64,000 nucleotides of DNA from Citrus sinensis. Lineage: Eukaryota; Streptophyta; Magnoliopsida; Sapindales; Rutaceae. The notes under the pieces were generated by a model. It was not told where the DNA came from. It did not search any database and saw only the letters and a list, made by a program, of their open reading frames with translations. The first letter of the stretch is position 1. Each line of letters begins with the position of its first letter. Location: the NCBI RefSeq assembly GCF_022201045.2, contig NC_068557.1:32775501-32839500 (forward strand), in the 5' to 3' direction. Both the position numbers and the translations under genes were made by a program. Shown piece by piece: positions 13,274 to 25,000 of the stretch.

Positions 13274-15060
13274 CTGTCATTCATCTACATACAAGAAAGC
13301 AGAAACTCATCAAGAACATAAACAAGAAAATGTATTTTACAGTTTTCATCCTTAACAACAATATCAAATTAGAAAAGCCATAGTACTTCCTTAGATAACA
13401 TTTTGGGTTGGTGAAAAAGGGGTAAAACTTTATTATAGCTCAAGAGATGCCACAGATCATTTCTTCAATAGCAGCAAAACTTGACAATTCCAACTCAGCA
13501 TCCAGTCTAATTCATGATGTAAACTCATTATCTGACCTAGACACTCCTGATATTAGGTTTTGATCATATACTACAATCAGCCAATCATGGCTGTAATCCA
13601 ACATAACCTGCGTAATGCAACAAAAGTACTCCTAAGCAAGTAAAATCACAAAGCTATATATTTTGATTCCCCTTTCTTTAGTCCCACTCAGTAATGCATT
13701 AATGTCCATTACTTATGGTCACTGCTCTATAAATCACAGTCTAAAGAGCAATACTGCATAATATCCATGGAAATCATGTCTCTTCAACAAATCAATCCAC
13801 AGCATTTTTGGCCTTCCTATAGTTCCTATATAATGCTTCTCCATACTAGAACACAGATTAGACCCAGCCATACATGCCCAAAATCAACTTCAGATGGAAT
13901 TCCCCCAATTGTGCTCTCACTTTAACCATATCTAACATTGTACAATATATTGACGAACTCAATGCAGACAAAAGTACAACGAGAACCTCAAAGACAGCAA
14001 TTCAGTAAATAATAGATTAAAGAGTTTGGATATAAAAGAAACCATCCAAGGGTTGTAAATTATGAAAATAAACAGCAATTAACCGTGCCGGTGTACAATA
14101 CAACTTGTGACTAATTAGTCAAAAACCGAAACTTGACTGACATAAGATGTCATGGGTAGTCTTCTAAAATACATAGGTTAGGTTAAAGGACAAAAAGTAA
14201 AGAGTACAAAGACTTAATGAGGGTAAGGTCATGGAAAAGGGTAAGTAACAAAGAGAGGGTTTCAAAGTTCAGCATAAGCCGTGATACTCAAAGTTAGGAG
14301 AAATCTTTTATAATTATTCAGAGCACAAAACCGGTTAGGAGCAAATGAAATGATAGTTAGCCAAGCTTAGTAAGTTCAGTTTATAAAGACATGTATTTGC
14401 TACAACAACAACAATCAACAAGAAAGTGCAACTCCAACATGGCTACAAAAATTGAGGGAACAAAAACTCATAAGCGGTGAAACCAGAAAAGAACCGATCT
14501 CACACTAGTGTGAACATAAAAGAAAAGTAGAATTGCAAAGTAAAACAAACAGAATTCAACCATGTTGCTGAATTACAATCACAACAGAGACAAAACATAG
14601 TCACACACAAAGAAAGAAAGAAAAAAAAAGGAAACTAACTAGGGTTGCAAACACACAAAAAGAGGGAAAAAAAAAAGTTCCATAAAGATGAGCCTATGAT
14701 ATTGATTAGACGACGAAGAGGAGGAGAAGCACGGAAGCAACAAAGCAGTTTAAGAAAAAGAGAAAGAAATACTAGGAATCGAAATTGAAAGTAAAGGAAG
14801 AGGAGACATACGCAGATCTAGAAATCATTCCTGAAATCCAGAAATGACATAATCGTGCCCTGCGATTTCGGAGCTGCTGCTGCTGCTGCTTCTATTGCTA
14901 TTTCTATTTTATTATTAATAAACTTAAATTAAATCATATTAATAAAGGTTTGTAGAGTTGAATAGATAGAGAGATAGAGAAAGAGAGAGAGAGATTGATT
15001 GATACGGTAAAGTTTTGTAGGTCTTGGTCAAATGAGCAGAGCTGAGCCAGCACCACCAAG
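13274..15060 (-). promoter_or_regulatory. Probable 5' UTR with ~1.5-kb leader intron and promoter of the PHL7-like gene
   Basis: On the minus strand a good acceptor (TATGTAG) lies 12-13 bases before the ATG. A donor (CTGC followed by GTATGT) lies near 14811. The presumed first exon (about 14811-15050) carries an AGC repeat (14872-14891) and GA-rich tracts, common in plant leaders. Transcription start and intron are inferred, not shown. Confidence 0.35.
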
Positions 15061-15434
15061 CAGATGCAGAGCTACTACTTTAATCAATTTCATTAATAAT
15101 AAAACAACTAATTACTTTAGATAATTAATCAAATTTGCAAAACTCTCCAACTCTGAAGAGAAAACAGAATAAAAGGAAATGCTGAGAACAAGAGAGAGAG
15201 AGAGAGAGAGAACAATCGACTTAGACCACAACTCGCCCACGTCGATAATCTCTTTTTTTTTTTTTTAATTTATTTCTAACATTGACGAGTTCGAATCAAG
15301 CCAGCTAGCTGTAGCTTACTATATGCACTCGCCAATCAAACAACAAAACAAACACCATACAAATTAGCCGAATACTTTAATAAATTAAATTAAATTAATT
15401 ACTCTTATTTCTACATTAAAAAAAAAGTATGTAA

Positions 15435-15465
<31 letters not shown>

Positions 15466-17910
15466 GATTGGTGGATGCGATGGTATTGTAGGCAGTGATT
15501 GTGAGGCATGAAATTATACAATTTATTTAATTAACTAGAACAAAAAAATGAAATATACGATTAAAACGGAATCTGTGGGGTTATATTCCGTCCCTTGTTG
15601 AAATGATTCCGGCAAATTTCGTTCCTCTCATTTTCATTCTTTTGATTTTTAAATCTACAATAAAATTTTAACCCTTTGTCTTTGTCTTTGTCTTTGTCTT
15701 TTCTTTTCCCTCGTTATTCGCTTGCTAGATGTTCTTTGTTATTTATGGTAAAAGCAATTTGGAATTTGGACGATCAATGGGCCATCAAGACCTATGACCT
15801 GTGTCTTATTCTCCCTTTTTTTTTTAATTTATTAATTTATTTAATATGATACAGTTCGATTAATATTTTTAGCATCAAATTTTGATTGAAGCTCACTTAC
15901 ATCAACTTTACTAATAATACAGTACAAAATTCAATCTCCATAGATTTAAAAAAAAAAATAATTCACAACTCTACCTACGGATTAATGGAGGGGAGAGAAA
16001 TCAACTTCCATCTAATTACATATAATTGAAAGGAGAATTCAACTATAGTTGGACCTCTCAATCTATAACATCATCAGGTGTTAAGTAAATCAACAATCAA
16101 GTTTTATATGTTGTAATTTTATTCTTCTTTTTTGTCCATTTCCTATGTATAAGGGTAGGTATTCACACCTCCCAGATCTTGATATGGTGTGTGTGTGTAT
16201 GATTTTATCCACTATTTTTGTATTTTATGGTATATTTATTTTTTAGTTTGCGAATTCGTATCTTTAGAGTTTGAGAATTTCATGCTATAACATTAACAAA
16301 TGAGGTTAAGGCAGAAAGTCCTATCCCGTATAAATCTAAAGATGAAAAATGTTACAAAAGAGCTTTTATCTAGTGAATGACTCTCTGTTGGGTGCTTCTT
16401 CTTCTTCATTGGAAGAGATACGTCACTCAAGCATCCTTAATGTACCGAGTTTTTCTTCTTGTTCTTCAGTGTGAAAACATATTGATTCAACCAACTATGT
16501 ACTTATAATAGATATCATTTGTATAATTCCATGTCTGTGCTAGAAGTGATGATATACTATTTTCACTTATGGCCAATAAAATGTAAGTTTATTTCCCAAA
16601 AAAGAAAAAAAAAGAGGTCTCTTGTACTTACTACTTACTACTTTTTTGACTTTGTTGACCATATCAGACGCTTGTTCTTAGAAGATGGTGCTGACTGGAC
16701 GGATACCATTTAGGAATGGAATTTACCACTATAAATTCAAAACCCATTCAAGCATTTTAGCATCACTTGCTCGGTTGCCCTATCTCCTGAGCCGTACTTG
16801 CCTAGACTTCTTGGACAGTCTTCACCCCTTTTTTCATTACTTTCTTGTACTTATATTACTTTCTTGTATTTATATTACTCTTCTTCTTCAAATTCACGGT
16901 GTGTTTATTAAGTATTAGAGTAATTATGTGCGGAATAAAATTCTATCCTGATCAACTCAAAATGACACAATACTTCTTGTCATAACACAAACCTCTTCTA
17001 ATCGATGTGTCCAATAATACAAAATAACACAATATTTAAAACAAGACACAAAAAGCCAACAAAACTACAAGAACTCGACAACAAAAACGGCTTCTCTTAG
17101 GGTAATCCTCAAAAAGCCTCTAGTTAAACTCTCATCAAAGCAATCGTTTACTCATCCCAAACCATCGGAACCTCAATGCACTAACTACTAGAACCTCTCA
17201 TCGATCTAATAAAATCATATCATCCCGATACAAACACTAACATGATCCCGATGAGGAAACTAAAACAACATCATCTTCGGCACCAAAAAAACCTAAAGAA
17301 GGGCCGATATACAACATCCAACCACAAAAAAATACAATCAAATGGAAAAAGAAAGAAAGAAATTCAATGATAATGAATAAAGAGAAAAAGAAAATAAAAA
17401 ATAAAAAATAAGTAATTAAAATGAGATAAAATTGAAGTAGGGAATGAGAATTAAAATAATTGTTTACTTTAGTTGTACGAATTGGAATAAAAATAAATTG
17501 TATTGCGATAAATGTGTTTATTTTATTTATGAATCATAATCGATTGTTACAGGTTACTAAACTGGCCTTAATTAATTATTGTTATTATTTATTATAATAA
17601 TTGTAATAATAATAATAATAGTAATTATTATTATAATTATTAATCATTAATGCTACTAATTATAATATTTTTTATCATTATTATCATCAATAAATTTTTC
17701 ATAGTTATTATAATAACATATAAAGAAGGATAAAATGAAAATTTTAAAATTTGAGTGGGAGTAATATAGTTATTTTAGAGAATATAATTATCATTCCCAC
17801 CTACCCTATATAAATGAGAATTATACTAATTTTTCTTAATTTTAAGTAGAACACATCAGTTTGATTCTAATTTCATCTCTCATTTAATTAAATAAATACA
17901 TCATTCATTA
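15061..17910. other. Intergenic, microsatellite-rich, no gene seen
   Basis: Contents include an AG repeat at about 15190-15211, an AAT repeat at 15436-15465, a CTTTGT hexamer run near 15677-15700, a GT run near 16188-16200, and a very AT-rich stretch (17560-17700) dominated by ATT and AAT triplets. No coding signal or family similarity was recognised. Confidence 0.5.
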
Positions 17911-18853
17911 TAGGGATGGCAAAAATCCCCACGGGGACGGGTACCCTCGGGGATTTTCCCCATTCGGGGAGGGTATGAGGATAATTTCATACCCAATTTC
18001 TTATTCGGGGAGGGGACGGGGATGAGGTGGAATCCCCATCCCCTACCCATTTCCCCATTTTAATTTTTAATTTTATTTTAATTTTTTTAAATTACTAGTA
18101 AATAAATAATAAAATTATAAATATTGGTAAAAATAAAAAATATCAAAATATTTATATTATTAAACTTATAGGCTTAATTAACTAATTAAAGTCCTAAATT
18201 TTTATTTAGGACATTAAAAAGACCGAGTAGATTCTATTAGCCCAAAATTTTTTTATTTTTAATATTCTTTAAATATTTTAAACTTAAATATATTTTTTAT
18301 TTATTTTTAGATGTTATAATTGCCCACAACGAATCACAATTTTAATATCTAATCTAATATTTACTCTTGATTTGCTCCGATTTAACTATTGTGTTGTAAA
18401 GGGAATAGTCCACATTTATAAAGTGTCCATGCCACCATTGAAAAAGTTAATTTTGAATCTAAATTCGATTTTATTTGTAACAATTTTGTATTAGACTATT
18501 AATTTGTTCATGATAGTTTGTAAAAGAAGTTTGTATCCCTTGCATGCTGCGTTACTTACTAATTTAATGTATGTGACTTTTGTAATGAATATTAATGTAA
18601 GATATATTTCGAACTTTACTTTTATTTGAATTTTTTATTTTAATATGATTAACTCAAAATCAAAAAAAAAAATATATTAGTTATTCGGGGATCGGGGACC
18701 CTCGGGGATCCCCTGTTATTATTCGGGGAGAAAATGATGATTCGCTCAAGTAATTCTGACGGAGACGGGGAGGGGACGAGAACATACGCAAAATATCAAG
18801 GATGAGTACAGGAAAATTAGTCCCCTCCCCTCCCCTCCCCATTACCATCCCTA
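17911..18853. mobile_element. Non-autonomous hAT-type transposon, 943 bp, with near-perfect 8-bp target duplication
   Basis: The ends are TAGGGATGGC and ACCATCCCTA, perfect complements except the last base. The flanks are ATTCATTA on the left and ATTCATTC on the right, an 8-bp duplication with one mismatch, as expected for hAT. GC-rich subterminal blocks follow the ends (CCCCACGGGGACGGGTACCC; GGGGATCGGGGACCC), typical of this plant hAT group. The interior is AT-rich with no transposase frame. The second-half TIR is less well kept inside the terminal 30 bases. It belongs to an internally deleted, non-coding family. Confidence 0.82.
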
Positions 18854-19713
18854 ATTCATTCTCATTCATTAATTTTAATTCCGATTCCTTATAACCAAAC
18901 ACGCGTTTAAAATTACACGACCTTCTTTTTCTCTTTTATTTTTTTTTTCGAATTTGAGTCTTCGGCCTACCTGCCACCTACAGCCTGCTGCTTCCCCGCA
19001 GATGTTGTGCATTAGAGATTCCGAGTCTAGAGCAACTTTTATTTGTTACAAAGCCTGCATTTGGAAAGGTCTGATAGGCCCACGCCCTGGAACACCATCC
19101 GAATATGAGAACTTCTGAAGCATGAATCTCCTATAAATATATTACGAATATAAATATATTAACTGTCCCATCTTGTACTTAAGAGCGCAATCTAAAAATA
19201 TATTAAATGTTCCATCTCGCAGATGGGAGTGGTAATCTAAATTGAGATTCATTTATTCGACTCAAATTAAATAAATTTGAGTTTAGTAAAATTGATTTGT
19301 TTATATAAAACAATGCAGTGAAATGCAAATTATGCGGTACTTATTTATATTAAGCACGAATATTCATTAATGATCGGTTTAATAAACGAATTGAATAATC
19401 CACCAAATTTTGACCCAAAATTTGTCACGTACTCTATTTTGCCACCCCTAATCTTGTTGTTGATGCCTCTCAGGCCTCAAGCTCATTGCTGCAATTAAGT
19501 CTAAACAGAATGAAGCCAAAAGCTTCGCCATAAGATGTCCACATAATTTAAGCATTCACGATTTGGATTTACACTTGAATGCCAGCCACTGCCAGCTCCG
19601 CGAGTAAGAACAGAACAGCAATTTTACACTTGTAACCGTAAGATGATATGAGTGAACCGGAGAATCTCACTTGGACATTGCAATTTGACAACGATCAAGC
19701 AGAATTTCAAGCT
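18854..19713. other. Intergenic between hAT element and second MYB-CC gene
   Basis: Mostly AT-rich DNA. The last ~150 bases are probably the 3' UTR of the leftward MYB-CC gene. A duplicated short motif, AATATATTA with flanking ACTGTCCCATCT-like sequence, occurs near 19150 and 19198. No gene was recognised. Confidence 0.45.
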
Positions 19714-21762
19714 CTATATGCCATAACCGCTGATTCCACTGGGATTTTCTCTGGCCAAACTAATCTCTTGAGCTCCCATTTTGACTTCACCCCAAATCAG
19801 AGATCCCGTCGTTGTGTCCAAGCTCAGTATACTATTCTTCCCCCCAACTGGAGATCCTTCCATTGTCAATCCTCCTGAACTCTCGTGTGATGTTAAACAG
19901 CTTTCAGTTGAACAATCAGCCCTCTGCGGATGGAGATTGGGCAGCAATTCTTCTGGGCATTGCACTTCGGCTACCTCAACAGATTGTGAGGTATAAAAAC
20001 CAAGTGAGTCAAGAATGTAACTTCTTGGCATTTTAGTCCCTAATCCCTTACATTTTTCACTGTCTGCGTCAACAACTGCACCTCCAAGAATTTGATCAGT
20101 AAGTATTTTGCAAGCTCTCTCAAGCATAGCTAAATATCTTTGTTGTGCATTCTGGCGAATTTGCAAGTGCTTCTCAGCCTATTAAAAAAAAAAACAAAAG
20201 TTAGAAATGAGCTATCTGGACTGCAGACTGGAACCTGTTAAGTACGAAGAAAATCTAACAGACTGAAGTTGAGCTGAAGCCAAACATGAATAGCTCAAGC
20301 AGAATGGTTTCATACACTCACTGCTGGTGTCTATCATCCAAGACCTCCAAAGACAATAAAATTCTGGTATTAAGACACACACGAATTCCACTTTTCAAGG
20401 AAGAAGAAACATACCTCAACTTGCAAATGCAATTTACTTTGCACTTCCATTTGCACTCTTAAAGCCTCCTTGACTTCATAACTCCTGAACATAACATTCA
20501 TTATCTTACATGATTTAGTAACATCAAACATTTTGGGTTTACCAGATACATGGCAGGTATCACCAGAGCTTATGAACGAAGCATATATACTCTTACTCAT
20601 TCATATCCGAAGCTGGAAAGTTTGGAAGAGAATTATCATTCGCAGAGCTTTCTATGAGATATGAAGCTGATATTCATCAGAAAAAAGAAAAGCAAAAGAA
20701 GTTAGGTTTAAATATAAAATTCTTCTAACAGGATTTTCCAAAACGAATGAGTCGAACAGATAGTCATTCAAATAAAATCAGTTTGCACTATATAGCTTCA
20801 TTCATGTTTAACAACAGAAATGCATTTTCCTGGAGGAAAAGGAAAGATTAAAGAGTACTAACTAAAGGAAACAAGTCTAGATCAACGTCTGAATTTCATA
20901 GCAAAATTCTGGGAAGCTATGGTGTAAAGTTGTACGGAGCAAATAAGGAAAACCAACCATCTTTGGGCGAGTCACCCATTTCTCTCCCCGATTGCTTACC
21001 TAGCCTGTATTTCTGTAATACAGCAAAAATCATCATAAGTTATCAATTAGAACTTCACATGACTCCTAAACTAGAGCAGATCAACTTTGCTGACATAAAA
21101 AAAGATAGTTCAATTTAAAAAAAAAATAACCTGGAGATGACTCTTCAAGTGAAAGAGAGTAAGTCCCTTCACATTCATAGTCCGCATGATAGCCTTTGGT
21201 GTAGCCTCTGCAAATAAGCACACAAGAACTTGCCAATAACATATTGACACGGACGCTCGAGAAAATGCCAAAAATTATCAGCAGACATCCAAATATATAA
21301 CACATTCAATTTATAACAAGCGCGTTGGCGTTGATCCATGATCTAACAAAGTACAAAGATACGGTCGTGAAATGTGAATATTTTATTATAATGTTCAGCA
21401 CCTTGAGGAGCCGATGGTAACGCATCTATTCTGTTCTAAGGTAATTAGGAAACTAAGTAAAGAGCAGAGCAGATAGAGGTAAACTAAGTCCACAGAATTG
21501 AAAGCAAAGCCTGACAGCCAAAAGATTGACAGAAAAAATATTGATGTAAAACAAGTAACGACTAGAGAGGAGGGGATGAGAACAAACTGGAAGGACCGCC
21601 TAGTTGAGTGACGGCGTCAACGAATCGATCGTGAAGGTCGGCGGTCCAACGGAGGCGAGGCTTTGGATCAGATGTCATGACCACGCACGGCTCTATTCCG
21701 CCTCCGTGATTCTGATGATAATGATAACTGGTCCGGCTTATTATTTCTTCTCTTTGAATCAT
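19714..21762 (-). CDS. MYB-CC (GARP) transcription factor, PHL family, different clade from PHL7
   Basis: Six exons in reading order: 21762-21588, 21207-21131, 21012-20958, 20666-20597, 20484-20415 and 20178-19714. They total 912 nt, or 303 residues. The MYB repeat spans about residues 34-93 (PRLRWTADLHDRFVDAVTQL ... SHLQKYRLGK). The coiled coil is at about 130-175, with a divergent LHLQVEAEKHLQIRQNAQQR in place of the common LHEQLEVQRRLQ. The tail is unrecognised. The frame stays open upstream to 21807, but the first ATG in it is at 21762, chosen as start. Family members are nuclear dimers that bind P1BS-like sites. Exons 2 (77 nt) and 5 (70 nt) match in size the equivalent exons of the PHL7-like gene 6 kb away, and all introns here are GT-AG. 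The exact PHL number is not assigned. Confidence 0.9.
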
Positions 21763-22048
21763 TCTCACTTCGCCTGTGTTTAAAATGAAATGCAGATGCT
21801 TCTTCAATTAGGGCTCGTTCAATCGTCCGTCATTCACTTTTGACTGAGATTCTGTGATTTTACACTGCCTAACACTAAAATATTGGGGAAAATTAAAATT
21901 ACCAAACTACCCTTAAATAAACGCAAGAACCTTTATAAGATGTGTAATGAACAAACATTGTGATTACTCAAGTTTCTGCTCCTCCCGCCAACGCCGCTTA
22001 ATCGATTGCTGCAGAGAAAACCATTGAACAGGAATCCTACTCAGAAGA
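21763..22048. promoter_or_regulatory. Compact divergent promoter between MYB-CC gene and SRD2
   Basis: Only 286 bp separate the two start codons, which face away from each other, so both leaders and core promoters must share this space. No clear TATA box was recognised on either side, fitting a housekeeping-type bidirectional promoter. This is inferred from the gene layout. Confidence 0.5.
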
Positions 22049-25000
22049 ATGGAGAACATAGAATCGGAAGAAATTGAAATCCTAAGAGGTGGTCCTATTT
22101 ACACCGGTAATATGGTGAGTCCTCTCACTAGGGTTCCTGATTTCGAGGATTCAGTTCTCCGGGAGCTCAAGGAATTGGAGGATGAATTGTGTATGGACTC
22201 GTCGCAATTCTACGACGACCATCTTTCGTGCGTTGTCTTCTGGTTTTAAATTTTGTTTGGAATATCAAACAAAGTTTCCGATTTGGCTTCTTTTATTTAA
22301 TAATCACTTCATTTTCATTCAGGGTCGATGAGCTTAAGGTTTATACAGAAGACGAGTTAATGGATATGGCCTTGAAGGAAACTTTTACGGTATAACCATT
22401 GCCTGCTTCTCTGTTCGTTGTAATTATGCTTTTCATTATGCCTTAATTACAGTAGTAGCAGCTAATGCTAGTGTCCTCGGGTTGCTTTAGCTAATGCTAG
22501 TGTCCTCGGGTTGCTTTTGTACAGCACGTTTCATGTACCTATAATTTGTTTTCTCTTTAAAATTTTTCATATTCTGTTTGACTTTTAATAATACACACAC
22601 ACCAAAAAAAAAAAAAAAGGATTAAGATCTTTTAAGTATTTCAAAGCATTTTTTGCTGTGTCAATTGCCAGAATAGTCTCCATCATTCCATAACTTGTTT
22701 GCCCATAAATAATGTTTGCTACAGAATCGATTGCGGGATGAAGGGAGTGCTGAAAATTCTTCACAGCCTTCAGAAGAGCGCTCCAGTGCAGGGTAAGTGA
22801 TAAGTGGAATTTTGTTTATGTTATGAGTCAATTTTTGTGTCTCAACCTACTATTTCATATGGGAACATTAATTTAATGCAGGGTTGTTATGCTACCTCAT
22901 ATTAGCCATAAGAATGCTAAAATGCAACTGCTGTAGGCTATAACATTCACCAGTTCATCCTTTCATATACGAAGAAAGTAGGTTTTTATGCTCACCTGAT
23001 TGAAATTGGAAATTTTATTGTAATGACTTTGTTTCTGTTTTCAAGATAACTTTTATGAATGTTCTATTTTCCACTCTAGTAAAGTCCACATTGACATTTT
23101 TGTATGTTCAATATTGTCAAGAAGTTAGGATTTTTCAGTTAGTTTGAAAGTCTTATCAGAATAAAGTTTTAGATAATTAGTTTAGTTTTAAAGTCTTATC
23201 GGAATAAAGTTTTAGATAATCTTTTTTTTTAAATTCAAGTTTAGATAAGTATCCTACAATTAAGGGATATCTGTTAGGAGTTTGTTTTCTACATTCTATT
23301 TAAGTGTAACTTATAGAATGAATGAAATAAGGAAAATAGTATTTTCAGACTCTAAATATTTACAAATATGTTAGCTTTTTGATCAAATTTTATGCATGAA
23401 GCACAAGTACTCTGTCCATTTTTTGTAGTTGTTTGCACAGTAATATCGAGTATTATGGTGGTCTTTTAATTTTTTTCTTATTTTTAATATTTTAATTTTA
23501 TTGATTGTACATACAGGAGAAATTTAGAAAGATCAGGAAAACAAGAGAATAGAAAGAGCCCAACAAAGAAGAAGAAGAAGAAGAAGAAGGCAAATCGTCT
23601 GACTGTAGTATGCGAACTATCCTATCTCTTGCTGCAAGTGTTTTTTCAGTTGAGATTGGTGTGCATCTAGTGTGCTGTGTCTTTTAACCTTGAAAAGCTT
23701 TTTAAATATCTGTTATTGTATTATTGTTCACATCTGACTTGGTTTCACAATTGAAGATAGTACTTCTTATGTTGCTAGACTATATTGTCATGTGCTCCTT
23801 TTTTTTTTGTTGGGGGGGGGGGGGGGGTTGGGTGTTGATAGGGAATGTTGAGTTAAAGTGGTTAATTCTTTTAGATTGTTCCTATCTGTAAAGACTAACT
23901 GTGAAATGGGTTGGCATAATTGTTTTAATGTAAGATTAAATATTTGCTTGTCTCTGTTTCTATGTTTACGGAAATAATTTGCAGTTACATTTGAGGTGGT
24001 AACATAACAATCCAGATATTAGCTCTGCAGTTCTACTATCCTTTGCATTTGACTTATCACTCTTGCATGTTCAGGATAATTTTATTGCCAAGGCAGAGCA
24101 GCTTTCCTCTATAAAACTGATAAAACAAAAGCAAGATGAAGCCAAAGCTGCAGCAAGACTTCATTCATTCAAGTTTGTGTCACGACATACATGTATAATT
24201 CATTTTTTGAGAAATCTATTCTAAATTTGTGCTTATTATTTCGAATTTTTCTTATGCAGCTCTAGTTGCAAATTCAATGAATATGCCGTTCCATTCTCAG
24301 ACAAAACTGAAAGGATGAAATCGCTTAGGTCTAATAATTCTGCAAAGGTTTGCTCCAAACATATCTGTATAAAGTTTTGTTGCAAATGCTTCATTTCAAC
24401 TTATCTTAAAGACTGTTTAGGAAATTGATCATGTAAGCTAATTTAAGAATTTATTTCTAGTATAGCAATATTTATATAGTCACACTTGATGCCTCTTCTT
24501 TTTCTAAACTTATTGACATAGTGATTCTTCTTCTGCTTCTTTATCTTTTCTTGAACAGTGGCTAAAGGCATTAGACATTCGGGAACATGTAGCTGTTATG
24601 AATCCAGAAATAGTTCTTTCTGTTGAGATTTACCATAACGAACGAAAATGGGTAAAGGTATAAACTCCACCTTTGTTGCATTTTGGTAAAAGAACCAGAT
24701 CATGGAATTTTCAGGGGTTAATGGGATCTATTAGGTTAAGTATGATTATAACTGATTTACTTTCGTATCATTTGTGGTTTTGTCAAAAATCTGAAAAGGC
24801 CTGAATTTGGCTTAAGTCTGAATGAGTCCGAATACAAATGTATGAATGATATGTTTATTTTTTATTTTTTTAATATCTGAATGTAAGTGGCATCTTATTT
24901 ATTTTTATCTTAAACATGGTTCTTTGATATTTATGTCCTAGTAAGTCAAAACGAAAAAAGGGTTTAGGTTTTATAATTTAGGAATTACATGTATTTAGCG

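Noticed and set aside
21763-21807. Upstream extension of the second MYB-CC protein
   Set aside because: The frame is open but contains no ATG; the upstream initiator would be TTG, unlikely in a plant nuclear gene.
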